A stretch of DNA of 64,000 bases from Paludisphaera soli (GTDB lineage: Bacteria > Planctomycetota > Planctomycetia > Isosphaerales > Isosphaeraceae): contig NZ_JAALJI010000030.1 in NCBI RefSeq assembly GCF_011064595.1, positions 1-64,000 of the forward strand. Direction: 5' to 3'. Positions 52,967-61,796 of the stretch are shown one piece after another; within the stretch, counting starts at the first letter, position 1, and each line of letters starts with the position of its first letter. A program made the translations under genes and the position numbers. Under the pieces are notes generated by a model. It had not been told where the DNA came from and made no database searches. It saw only the letters and a program-made list of their open reading frames with translations.

Positions 52967-55237
52967 TCAACCGCCCAGTGTGAAATGGAAGGTGGCACCT
53001 TCGCCGGCCTTCGACTCGATCCAGATGGCCCCCCCGTGCCGCTCGACGATCTTCTTGCTGAAGGTCAGCCCGGCCCCGGTCCCGCCGCCGAACTTGTCGC
53101 GGCCGTGGAGTCGCTTGAAGAGGCGGAACACGGTCTGGTGGTGCCTCTCGGGGATGCCGATGCCGTCGTCCTTCACGAAGAAGACGGGGCGCGGGGGGCG
53201 GGCCTCGTCCGCGCCGTCGGGCGGCGTCGGCGAATGGAAGCCGATCTCGATCGACTTCTCGGCCCTGTCGTTGTACTTGACCGCGTTGGTGATAAGGTTG
53301 CCGAAGAGCTGGCCCACCTGCACCCGGTCGCAGCAGATCGTCGGCAGCGGTCGCGCGACCTTCACCGACACCCGGTCCTCCTGGAGCATGACGCGGTGCA
53401 GCTCCAGGACCTCGTCGATCAACGCATTCAGGTCCACCTCCTCGTAGACGAGCTGGGCCCGGCCGAGCCGCGAGTAGCGGAGCATCGACTCGACCAGGTC
53501 CTCCATCCGCTGCGAGAGCCGCACGAGGCTCTGCAGCTTCGACACCCCCTCGGCGTCGAGCTTGTCCGCGTAGTCTTCCATCAGGAAGGTCGCGTAGTTG
53601 TGGATGCCGCGGAGCGGCTCCTTCATGTCGTGCGAGGTCGTGAAGGCGAAAGCGTCCAGGTCGCTGTTGCTCCGCTCCAGCTCCGCGTTCAGGCGGGTCA
53701 GCTCCTCGGCCCGGCGGACGACCACGGCGATGATCGCGTCCCGGAGCGCCCGCGCGGCGGCGACCTCGGCGGGGTGCCAGGGGAGGCTCTTGAGGTAGAC
53801 CTCCTCCTTCCAGCGCCCGAACGAGGTCCGGGGGCTGAGCGTCCCGTCGGGCTCGACCGGCTTGTTCGGGTCCCCCCCCCAGTCCACCGTCTGGACGACC
53901 TCCGGGCGGAACCAGAGGACGTAGTGCCCCTGGGCCCGCGAGGTCGTCACGGCGATCAGCCCACAGCCCCGGTCCTTGTACTCCAACGCCGCGGGGAAGC
54001 GCCTGGGGAGCGAGTCGGTCTCGAAGACGTCGCCGTCGGCGTGGATCCGCAGCCAACTGACCAGCGACATGATCTGCTCGTCGTCGGGCGTCGCCCCTAC
54101 CTTCGTGCAGGACTGGTCGTAGACGACGGCCGCGCCCCGCGCGCCGGTCAACTCGAGCACGTCCCCGCCCCCCTCGGTCAGCGCCCCGGCCAGGTCCGGC
54201 TCCTGGGACATCCGCTGGAGCAGCCGCTCGCGGACGCGTTGGAGGTTGGTCCGGTATTCCTGCCCCTCGCCGTCCTCCTTCACGCCGAGCTGGACCGAGA
54301 CCAGGGCCGCCAGGAACTCGCAGGCGTTGCGCACGGCCGGCGGGACGTAGCGCGGCTCGCTGTAGTGCATGCAGCTCAGGAGCCCCCAGAGGCGGCCGTC
54401 CCGCATGAGCGAGAACGACATCGACGTCCGGGCGCCCATGTTCCTCAGGTACTGGATGTGCATCGGCGACACGGCCCGCAGGGCGGCCAGGCTGAGGTCC
54501 AGGGGCCGGTCGGCGTCCGGGCCCGGGGCGGCGACGATCGGGACCGCCGGGGCGTCGACGTCGGCGATCAATCGCGAGGGGTTCTCGTGATAGAGCCGCC
54601 GGGCCTGCTCGGGGATGTCCGAGGCCGGGAAGTGCAGGCCCATCAGGGGGACCAGCCCCTCGGCCGCGTCCTCGGCGCAGACCTCGCCGTGCCAGTCGGC
54701 GTCGAACCGATAGACGAGAACCCGCTCGAATCCCGTCAGCGAGCGCGTCTCCATCGCGGCGACCCGGAGGAAGTCCCGTAGCGACGTGGCCGCCTGCAGC
54801 CGGACCATCGCCTTGCGAGGGTCGATGGGGAGGTCCGGGCCGCTCGCCGCCCCGTCGGGCCGGGGGTTCTCCAATTCCAGGATCAGGTTCCCGTCCCGGC
54901 GATGCACCAGCGCGTCGAAGATCCTGGCCTCCCCCCGCGCGAGCATCCGGAGACGCGACGGGTTGGCCTCCTGGACCTCCTCGGAGAGGAGCCAGCGCCG
55001 GGCCTCCTCGCGGTTGGAGGGCTCGACCAGCGATTCCAGGGGCGAGCCCAGCACGCTTTGGGCGGGCACCCCCAGTAGGGGTTCCACGTTGATGCTGACC
55101 CGTCGCACCGTCAGCATCGGCTCGTCGAGCACGAACAGGACGCCGTGCGGCTGGATCCGGCCTGGGATGTGGATGGGCTCGTCCGCGCAGTTCGTGAGAT
55201 CGACCGCCGGGATGTTCGTTTCCGGGCCTCGCGTCAT
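52967..55237 (-). CDS. bphP: Bacteriophytochrome histidine kinase
   Basis: The 756-residue red/far-red light sensor has Cys17 in LTNCADEPIHIPGRIQPHG as the biliverdin-attachment site. It carries PAS, GAF (PASDIP at 204-209; conserved His260 in SPMHIQYLRNMG and His291) and PHY domains, whose tongue contains PRTSFGRWKE. A coiled linker leads to HisKA with FTTSHDMKEPLRG (His536) and an HATPase with NAVKYND and DDGIGIPERH. The chromophore is supplied by the heme oxygenase encoded divergently. The start follows GAGGTGGGGAG. It phosphorylates most likely the adjacent response regulator. Confidence 0.96.
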   Translation of the reverse strand: MTRGPETNIPAVDLTNCADEPIHIPGRIQPHGVLFVLDEPMLTVRRVSINVEPLLGVPAQSVLGSPLESLVEPSNREEARRWLLSEEVQEANPSRLRMLARGEARIFDALVHRRDGNLILELENPRPDGAASGPDLPIDPRKAMVRLQAATSLRDFLRVAAMETRSLTGFERVLVYRFDADWHGEVCAEDAAEGLVPLMGLHFPASDIPEQARRLYHENPSRLIADVDAPAVPIVAAPGPDADRPLDLSLAALRAVSPMHIQYLRNMGARTSMSFSLMRDGRLWGLLSCMHYSEPRYVPPAVRNACEFLAALVSVQLGVKEDGEGQEYRTNLQRVRERLLQRMSQEPDLAGALTEGGGDVLELTGARGAAVVYDQSCTKVGATPDDEQIMSLVSWLRIHADGDVFETDSLPRRFPAALEYKDRGCGLIAVTTSRAQGHYVLWFRPEVVQTVDWGGDPNKPVEPDGTLSPRTSFGRWKEEVYLKSLPWHPAEVAAARALRDAIIAVVVRRAEELTRLNAELERSNSDLDAFAFTTSHDMKEPLRGIHNYATFLMEDYADKLDAEGVSKLQSLVRLSQRMEDLVESMLRYSRLGRAQLVYEEVDLNALIDEVLELHRVMLQEDRVSVKVARPLPTICCDRVQVGQLFGNLITNAVKYNDRAEKSIEIGFHSPTPPDGADEARPPRPVFFVKDDGIGIPERHHQTVFRLFKRLHGRDKFGGGTGAGLTFSKKIVERHGGAIWIESKAGEGATFHFTLGG

Positions 55238-55553
55238 CTCCCCACCTCGCTCGCCGGGGCGCTCGCCGTCCCCGGCCCTGGGGACGCCGGCGAGAGCCCT
55301 TTAATATAGAATACGGCTGCCAAGGCGGTCATCATCAAGGGCCCCTTCCCGGCGAGTCGCGGTCGTCGTCGGCGATCTTGAGAGAACGGTGCGTCCACGG
55401 GTTCGATCGCCCAGATTGTGCACGTCGCATGCCGGAGGTCTGGTTTTTCGGTTGGTGGTCCTAAAGTGTTTCTGAAAAGAGCTATGCGCTGTCGCTATGC
55501 TGGTTCGCCCGGCCTTCGCCGCGGCGCCGCCCTTCCCTTTTGAGAGAAAGCTC
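55238..55553. promoter_or_regulatory. Divergent control region of bphP and heme oxygenase gene
   Basis: About 316 nt lie between bphP and the heme oxygenase gene. An AT-rich spot at 55300-55312 (TTTAATATAGAAT) reads on the minus strand as TATATT and could be a -10 for bphP. Neither direction shows a full consensus promoter. No repeat or operator was recognised. Confidence 0.35.
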
Positions 55554-56138
55554 ATGATGATGTCACGCTTGAAGGAGGTCACGCGGCCGCACCACGAGGC
55601 CGTGGAGGAGACGCTCGGCCGCTTCAAGCTCACCAGCTCGCTCGACGGCTATCGGAGGGTGCTCCGGCGGTTTCACGCGGTCCACCTGACGGCCGAGTCG
55701 GCGTTCCAGCGGCTGGACGGATGGGACGCGATCGGGATCGACCCCGCCGAGCGCCGGAAGCTGCCGCTGCTGGAGGCGGACCTCCGCGCCCTGGGCGACG
55801 ACGAGGCCGTCGCCGCCCCCTCGGCGGAGGCCCCCCTCCCCCCCTTGACCGACCTCCCCCGGGCGCTCGGCGCGATGTACGTCCTGGAGGGGTCGACGCT
55901 CGGGGGCCGTTACATCACGAAGAGCGTCGGGGCGTCGCTCGGGCTGACGCCGGGGCGGGGCTGCTCGTACTTCGCCAGCTACGGCGACCGGGTGGGGCCG
56001 ATGTGGAGGTCGTTCGGCGCGGCGGTCGACGCCTTCGCGACCACCGAGGAGGTGCGCGGGGCGATCGCCGACTCGGCCGACGCGACGTTCCGGGCGATCG
56101 ACGCCTGGTTCTCGCGGGACGAGCCCGGCCCTCGATGA
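55554..56138 (+). CDS. bphO: Biliverdin-producing heme oxygenase
   Basis: The 194-residue protein is a bacterial heme oxygenase. KEVTRPHHEAVEET holds the heme-ligand His, and LGAMYVLEGSTLGGRYITKS is the distal helix motif. It opens heme to biliverdin, iron and CO, giving the phytochrome its chromophore. The start at 55554 (MMMSRLKEV) follows GAGAGAAAG, rejecting the extension to 55497. Its divergent position from bphP makes a bphO-bphP pair. Confidence 0.92.
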   Translation: MMMSRLKEVTRPHHEAVEETLGRFKLTSSLDGYRRVLRRFHAVHLTAESAFQRLDGWDAIGIDPAERRKLPLLEADLRALGDDEAVAAPSAEAPLPPLTDLPRALGAMYVLEGSTLGGRYITKSVGASLGLTPGRGCSYFASYGDRVGPMWRSFGAAVDAFATTEEVRGAIADSADATFRAIDAWFSRDEPGPR

Positions 56139-56342
56139 CGACGCCCCGCCGGCGCTCTAGATTGGTAGGGTCGTCGTCGACGTGGGGCCTTGAGGGATGA
56201 GGCGTATCGACGGCATACTGTTGTGTCTCGCGGGCCGGGGGATCGCAGGATGGATCGTTCGCCAGGGACGCCCGGCACCGCCGCGACGCCGATCAATGGA
56301 GATCGGCCGGCGCGCTCCGAACGCCTCGCCATAGGGGAAAGC

Positions 56343-58475
56343 ATGGTCGGTCAATCGCACCTCCTCGACAAGCTCAAGGAACTGGCTCGCAACCTCTGGT
56401 GGTGCTGGCAGGCCAACGTGATCGACCTCTTCCGCGAGCTCGATCCGACGCTCTGGCGGGAGGTGGACCACAACCCGGTCGAGTTCCTCAAGCGGCTGCC
56501 GACCGACCAGCTTGAGCGCCGGGCGGCCGAGATGGCCCTGGACTCGCGCATCGACTACGCCTTCCGCCGGCTCTCCGAGTACCTCAAGGACACGAACTCC
56601 TGGGGGGCGGTCCACGCCACGATCCTGCGGGCGCGGCCGGTGGCCTACTTCTCGGCCGAGTTCGGCCTGCACGAGAGCCTGCCGATCTACTCCGGCGGCC
56701 TCGGCGTCCTGGCCGGCGACCATCTGAAGAGCGCCAGCGACCTGGGCATCCCGCTGATCGGCGTGGGGCTGCTCTACAACCAGGGGTACTTCCGGCAGTC
56801 GCTCAACGCCGACGGCTGGCAGCAGGAGAGCTACCTCAACGCCGACACCGACCTGCTGCCGATCGAGAAGGTGGACGGCCCCGACGGCCGGCCGCTGCGG
56901 GTCGCCGTCGAGACCGCGACAGGCGTCCTGCACGCGCAGGTCTGGCGGGTCGAGGTCGGCCGCACCCTGCTGCTGCTGCTCGACTCCAACGTCCCGGAGA
57001 ACAGCGAGTCCGACCGCGCGCTGACCGCCCGGCTCTACGGCGGCGACGCCCGCACCCGCATCCGCCAGGAGCTGCTCCTGGGCGTCGGCGGCGTCCGCGC
57101 GATCCGGGCGCTGGGGATCCGGCCCTCGGTCCTCCACCTCAACGAGGGCCACAGCGCCTTCGCCACGCTGGAGAAGATCCGGGAGCAGATGGAGGAGACC
57201 GGGATGCCGTTCGGCGAGGTCATCCGCGACGTCGCCCAGATGACGGTCTTCACGACCCACACCCCGGTCGCCGCCGGCCACGACCGCTTCCCCGCCCCGC
57301 TCGTCGAGGAGCACCTGGGCAAGATCCGCGAGGCCATGCACCTGTCGTACGACGACTTCATGGGCCTGGGCCGGGTCTACCCCCACGACCTGAACGAGCT
57401 GTTCTGCATGACCGTGCTGGCCCTGAAGCTCTCGCGCTACGCCAACGGCGTCAGCTCGCTGCACGGCGTCGTCTCGCGGCGGATGTGGCACCCGCTGTAC
57501 ACCAACGTCGCCGAGGAGCAGGTGCCGATCGGCCACATCACCAACGGCGTCCACGTCCAGACCTGGGTCGCGCCCCAGATGGCGATGCTGTTCAACCGCC
57601 ACCTGGGGGTCGACTGGCCGAAGCGCCAGCGCTACGCCGACACCTGGAGCGCCATCGACAAGGTGGACGACGCGGAACTCTGGGAGACCCAGCAGGTCCT
57701 CAAGGCCCGCCTGATCAACTTCGTCCGGAGCCGGCTGACGGCCCAGGCCCGCCGCCGCGAGGAGCCCGAGTCGCGCGTCGAGCGGTTCGCCAACGTGCTC
57801 GACCCCAACGCCCTGACGATCGGCTTCGCCCGGCGGTTCGCCACCTACAAGCGCGCCGGCCTGGTGCTCCAGGACATCGACCGCATGGTCGACCTGATCA
57901 AGAACGCCGACCGGCCGATCCAGTTCGTCTTCGCGGGCAAGGCCCACCCCGAGGACCGGATGGGCAAGGAGCTGATCCAGCACATCGTGAAGATCACCTG
58001 GGACGAGCGGTTCGCCGGCAACATCGTCTTCGTCGAGGACTATGACATGAACGTCGCCCGGCACCTGGTGCAGGGGGTCGACGTCTGGCTGAACAACCCC
58101 CGCCGCCCCCAGGAGGCCAGCGGCACCTCGGGCGAGAAGGCCGTGCTCAACGGCGCGCTCAACTTCTCGATCCTCGACGGCTGGTGGGCCGAGGCGTATG
58201 ATGGCACCAACGGCTTCGCGATCGGCGCCGGGACCACCCACGCGTCGATCCAGGTCCAGGACGAGCGCGACCACGCCTCGCTCATCGAGACGCTGACCAA
58301 TCAGGTGGTCCCGATCTACTACGATCGCGACGCCGCCGGCCTGCCGCGGAAGTGGATCGCCCGCCAGAAGGACGCGTTCCGCACCCTGGCCTGGAAATTC
58401 AACGCCGATCGCATGGTCATGGACTACGTCAACCGCAGCTACCTGCCGGCGGCCGGCGGGCTGTCGCGCCAGTAA
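56343..58475 (+). CDS. glgP: Alpha-glucan (glycogen/maltodextrin) phosphorylase
   Basis: The 710-residue enzyme releases glucose-1-phosphate from alpha-glucans with a PLP cofactor. PVAYFSAEFGLHESLPIYSG and GLGVLAGDHLKSASDLGIP are the typical N-terminal catalytic blocks. GHSAFATLEKIREQME, GFARRFATYKRAGL and EASGTSGEKAVLNGALNFS (PLP Lys599) belong to the short GlgP group, not the MalP type. ATG 56343 follows GGGGAAA; residues before it are non-conserved. It would feed pgi-dependent glycolysis. It ends about 120 nt before the kinase gene. Confidence 0.95.
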   Translation: MVGQSHLLDKLKELARNLWWCWQANVIDLFRELDPTLWREVDHNPVEFLKRLPTDQLERRAAEMALDSRIDYAFRRLSEYLKDTNSWGAVHATILRARPVAYFSAEFGLHESLPIYSGGLGVLAGDHLKSASDLGIPLIGVGLLYNQGYFRQSLNADGWQQESYLNADTDLLPIEKVDGPDGRPLRVAVETATGVLHAQVWRVEVGRTLLLLLDSNVPENSESDRALTARLYGGDARTRIRQELLLGVGGVRAIRALGIRPSVLHLNEGHSAFATLEKIREQMEETGMPFGEVIRDVAQMTVFTTHTPVAAGHDRFPAPLVEEHLGKIREAMHLSYDDFMGLGRVYPHDLNELFCMTVLALKLSRYANGVSSLHGVVSRRMWHPLYTNVAEEQVPIGHITNGVHVQTWVAPQMAMLFNRHLGVDWPKRQRYADTWSAIDKVDDAELWETQQVLKARLINFVRSRLTAQARRREEPESRVERFANVLDPNALTIGFARRFATYKRAGLVLQDIDRMVDLIKNADRPIQFVFAGKAHPEDRMGKELIQHIVKITWDERFAGNIVFVEDYDMNVARHLVQGVDVWLNNPRRPQEASGTSGEKAVLNGALNFSILDGWWAEAYDGTNGFAIGAGTTHASIQVQDERDHASLIETLTNQVVPIYYDRDAAGLPRKWIARQKDAFRTLAWKFNADRMVMDYVNRSYLPAAGGLSRQ

Positions 58476-58598
58476 GCCGGACCGGCGGTCGATCGCCGAC
58501 TCGGCGCGGGGAGGGTGGGGGCCAGCCCCGCCCCCCCGGCTCCGTCCCATCCCTCCCCACGTCCCAGCCGCCGCGCGTCGGCGAGGTCCAAGATCGCC

Positions 58599-60356
58599 AT
58601 GAGTCAGGGCTTCATCGGCGAACAACTCGGCTCGTTCCGCCTGGACGAGGTCCTCGGCTCCGGCGCGATGGGGATCGTCTTCAAGGCGACCCAGGAGACG
58701 ACCGGCCGCAAGGCCGCCGTCAAGATCGTCCAGGGCGAGGTCGCCGACAACGCCAAGCTGCTCCAGCGGTTCAGCCGCGAAGCCGAGATCATCAAGCAGT
58801 TCCGCCACCCCAACATCGTCCGCTGGCTCGCCACCGGCAAGTTCCGCGGCACCTACTACTTCGCCATGGAGTACGTCGAGGGGGACACCCTCGACAAGCT
58901 CCTTCAGGAGCGCGGCGAGATCCCCTGGCGCGAGGTCGTCGACCTGGGGGTCCAGATCTGCGACGCCCTCCAGTACGCCCACCAGCAGGGGGTCGTCCAC
59001 CGCGACCTCAAGCCGTCGAACCTGATGGTCACGCCGGACGCCCGCATCAAGCTGACCGACTTCGGCATCGCCAAGGACCTCGACCGCACCGCGCTGACCG
59101 CCCCCGGCCGGACCCTGGGGACGGCCGCCTACATGGCGCCCGAGCAGATCCGGGGCACCCCGGCGGTCAGCCACAAGACCGACCTCTACGCGCTGGGCTG
59201 CCTGCTCTACCAGATGCTCGTCGGCAAGCCGCCGTTCAGCGGATCGTCCGCCGTCGTGCTGATGCACTGCCACATCAACGAGGCGCCGCCGCGCCCCAGC
59301 GACAAGGTCCAGGAGATCCCCAAGGCGCTCGACGACGTGGTCGTCGCCCTGATGGCGAAGAACCCGACCGAGCGCCCCTGGGACGCCGAGGCCGTCGCCG
59401 TGATCCTCCGCGAGCTTCGCGACAAGGCCGACAAGAAGCAGGGCGTCGCCATGGTCTGGCCCGAGGCCGGCTCGGGCGCCGCCAACCCCACCCGCGCCGG
59501 CATCGGGGTCGAGCCGGCCGCCAAGAAGCCCGGGGCCGCCAAGAAGAAGAAAAAGGGCAAGGCTTCCTCGGGGGGCGTTGGGGCCGCGACCCTCGGCGAC
59601 GACGACCGGGGCCTGTTCACCCGCGAGCGGATGGAGATCGCCGGGCTCGTGCTGGGCCTGCTGACGATCGGCGGGTTCATCGCCTACTGGGTCTGGCCCC
59701 CGGGCGCCGATTACCTCTACAAGCACGCCGCGCCGCTGATGGAATCGACCCGGCGGTCGGACTGGATCACCGCCCGATCCGAGTACATCGACCCGCTCGA
59801 CCAGCGGTTCCCCGACCACCCCTACCGCGAGCAGACCCGGGCCTGGCGCGACAAGATCGCACTCGACGAGGCCGAGGGCCGGGCCAAGATGCTCGCCAGC
59901 CCCACCCCCACGCCGTTCTCGCAGCCCCAGACCAACGGCGAGCGCCAGTTCGCCGCGTTCCACTCGCTGGCCTCGAAGGCCGAGGCCGAGGGGGATGAGC
60001 TGACCGCCGAACGCTACTGGCGGGAGATGATCGGGACCATCGCGGCCGACGACCCCGACGACCGCAAGTGGGTCCTCCTCGCCCAGAAGCGGGCCGACGA
60101 CCTCGCCGCGCGGATCCAGGAACGCCGCGCGTTCGTCCAGCAGCAGGTCCTCCGGGCCGTCGCCGCGATGCAGGCCGGCCGCCCTCGCGACGCGGCCGCG
60201 ATCCAGGCGATGCTCCGCGAGAAATACGGCCGCTACACCGACCTCGCCGACTTCTTCGCCCCCGTCCCGGAGCCCGAGCCGGGACCCGAGCCCGAACCCG
60301 ACGCCCCCGCCGAGCCGGGCCCCAAGACGGACGAGCCTACGGCCGGGCCGGGCTGA
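58599..60356 (+). CDS. Transmembrane serine/threonine protein kinase
   Basis: The 585-residue Hanks-type kinase has a glycine loop LGSGAMGIVFKA, Lys42 in AAVKIVQ, catalytic HRDLKPSN (Asp136), DFG at 154-156 and APEQIRG, all complete and predicted active. A Lys-rich linker (KKKKKGK) and one membrane helix (MEIAGLVLGLLTIGGFIAYW, about 345-365) lead to an outer region with helical segments and a Pro/Glu tail (PEPEPGPEPEPDAPAEPGP). It is the PknB-like membrane kinase type. The outside part is not a known sensor domain. Confidence 0.93.
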   Translation: MSQGFIGEQLGSFRLDEVLGSGAMGIVFKATQETTGRKAAVKIVQGEVADNAKLLQRFSREAEIIKQFRHPNIVRWLATGKFRGTYYFAMEYVEGDTLDKLLQERGEIPWREVVDLGVQICDALQYAHQQGVVHRDLKPSNLMVTPDARIKLTDFGIAKDLDRTALTAPGRTLGTAAYMAPEQIRGTPAVSHKTDLYALGCLLYQMLVGKPPFSGSSAVVLMHCHINEAPPRPSDKVQEIPKALDDVVVALMAKNPTERPWDAEAVAVILRELRDKADKKQGVAMVWPEAGSGAANPTRAGIGVEPAAKKPGAAKKKKKGKASSGGVGAATLGDDDRGLFTRERMEIAGLVLGLLTIGGFIAYWVWPPGADYLYKHAAPLMESTRRSDWITARSEYIDPLDQRFPDHPYREQTRAWRDKIALDEAEGRAKMLASPTPTPFSQPQTNGERQFAAFHSLASKAEAEGDELTAERYWREMIGTIAADDPDDRKWVLLAQKRADDLAARIQERRAFVQQQVLRAVAAMQAGRPRDAAAIQAMLREKYGRYTDLADFFAPVPEPEPGPEPEPDAPAEPGPKTDEPTAGPG

Positions 60357-60566
60357 CGAGCCCTGAAGTGTTCAACCTCGTTGCAAGACTCGTCCAACAA
60401 TTCGGGCGTTTCGCACGTAGGAACGAGCGGGCCATGATTGACGGATCGTCACGCGATTCGCTAATGTGGTTCCACCTATCTTGTGCAAGACGAGGCGGCC
60501 CGTCCGTTCGCCTCCTCTGCGATTTACTGTGCTAGCTTTGGGCCGCCCACGGCCCCGAGGATGCTG

Positions 60567-60851
60567 ATGCCTCCGTCCCCGTCTCGTGTCCGCTTCATTG
60601 GCAGCCGCGAACTCCATCGCGACCTCCCGAAAGTGCTGGATAACCTCGAAAACCGCGACTGTCGCTATGTTTTGACCATCCACAGCAAGCCCAAGGCCGT
60701 CATGATCGGCGCCGAAGCGTTCCTCAGCCTCCTGCGGGGCGCGACCCCCGAGGACCGGCTGCTGGCGCTCCAGCTCGGCGCGCTCGTCCAGGGCCTCGAA
60801 TCCTCCCACGTCGACGCCGAAGAGCCGGAAGGCGACCTCGTCGAGGTCTGA
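60567..60851 (+). CDS. Phd/YefM-like antitoxin, orphan
   Basis: The 94-residue product has the Phd-type N-terminal fold, RVRFIGSRELHRDLPKVLDN, then YVLTIHSKPKAVMIGAEAFLSLL. The start at 60567 has GAGG six bases upstream; the ATG at 60561 is too close to it. The C-terminus is acidic, as needed to neutralise a partner. No toxin gene follows; the next gene is convergent and separated by a strong terminator hairpin. It may be an autonomous regulator. Confidence 0.72.
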   Translation: MPPSPSRVRFIGSRELHRDLPKVLDNLENRDCRYVLTIHSKPKAVMIGAEAFLSLLRGATPEDRLLALQLGALVQGLESSHVDAEEPEGDLVEV

Positions 60852-60890
60852 GCCCCGGCCGCTCTCGTCGCGTCACGTCTCGATCCATAC

Positions 60891-60923
60891 GTCGCCCCCT
60901 CCTCGTCCCGAGGAGGGGGCGAC
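60891..60923. terminator. Perfect 15-bp terminator-type hairpin between convergent genes
   Basis: GTCGCCCCCTCCTCG and its complement around TCC form an exceptionally long perfect stem. It sits between the antitoxin-like gene and the convergent ABC permease gene. No clear U-run follows, but the stem should block transcription from both sides. Confidence 0.65.
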
Positions 60924-60938
60924 GCTCGCCCTTCCTCG

Positions 60939-61796
60939 TCAGGACCCTTCGGGCGTCTTCACGCGGAATTCACGGCTCGAGAACAGCCAGGCCCCCAGGC
61001 CCAGGAAGAGCGCCGTCGCGCCCAGGAGGGCGGCCAGCGAGGTCGTCGCGGCGGGCGCCTCGTCGAGGTCGATCGAGGCGAAGCCCCCGTCCAGGCCCAG
61101 CCGGCGGATCGCCAGCACCCGGGTATGGAACAGGATCGTCCCGTAGCGGACCAGGAACGGGATGTTCGACACCACCCCCTCGAATACCAGGATGTAGCCG
61201 ACGCCGATCACGAGCACCCGGCGCGTGAACAGGCCGAGCAGGCCGAAGATGGAGATGTACGCCATCAGCGCCAGCGCGGAAAGCCCGGCCAGCACGCCGG
61301 ACTCCGTGAGCAGGGCCTCGGGCGCCTCGCCGGGGAGGCCGCCGCGGACCGCCGCGAGCGTGGCCGCGTTGAAGAGCGCGGCCAGGGCCGACGTGACCAG
61401 CGTCGCGCCCAGGACCTTGACCAGGTAGATCGCCCATCGGGGGATCGGACGGATCAGGAAGTAGGTCAGCGTCTGCTCCTCCACGTCGTCTTGCACCAGG
61501 CTCGACGCGAACAGGAGGGCCGCCAGCGGCAGGATCGCCTGGGGGATCAGCCCGAAGATCAGGGCCCGTTCGCTCTCCGCCGGGTCGTACGGCTCGTCGT
61601 AACGGCGGACCAGAAGCGCGATGGCCAGCGGCGCGGCGAACATCAGCATGAACAGCCAGATCCGCTTGCCGCGCAGCTGCCGGGCGATCGTGATCCGCAG
61701 CACGGTCGCCAACGCGCCGAGCGAAGGCCGGTTCGAAAGGTCGGGCGGCGCGGCGGGGCGGGCGGGGGTTGGGGCGGGCGGGGCGTCCGGGCTCAT
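60939..61796 (-). CDS. ABC-2 type transporter permease
   Basis: The 285-residue protein has six hydrophobic segments (IWLFMLMFAAPLAIALLV, ILPLAALLFASSLV, LVKVLGATLVTSALAAL and others). DVEEQTLTYFLIRPIPRWAIYLVKV is the coupling region typical of ABC-2 permeases. Its start overlaps the ATPase stop by 4 nt (ATGA), so it forms a pair with that ATPase. The substrate is unknown. Confidence 0.9.
   Translation of the reverse strand: MSPDAPPAPTPARPAAPPDLSNRPSLGALATVLRITIARQLRGKRIWLFMLMFAAPLAIALLVRRYDEPYDPAESERALIFGLIPQAILPLAALLFASSLVQDDVEEQTLTYFLIRPIPRWAIYLVKVLGATLVTSALAALFNAATLAAVRGGLPGEAPEALLTESGVLAGLSALALMAYISIFGLLGLFTRRVLVIGVGYILVFEGVVSNIPFLVRYGTILFHTRVLAIRRLGLDGGFASIDLDEAPAATTSLAALLGATALFLGLGAWLFSSREFRVKTPEGS

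Noticed and set aside
47761-52983. A 1740-codon open frame on the plus strand, opposite three or more minus-strand genes
   Set aside because: It is an antisense shadow of codon bias: the opposite strand carries recognisable glycosidase-like, ogt and hybrid-kinase genes, and the frame's product is Gly/Val/Asp-rich without domains.
56157-59963. A 1268-codon minus-strand open frame
   Set aside because: It lies opposite the well-identified glgP and Ser/Thr kinase genes and has no domains of its own.
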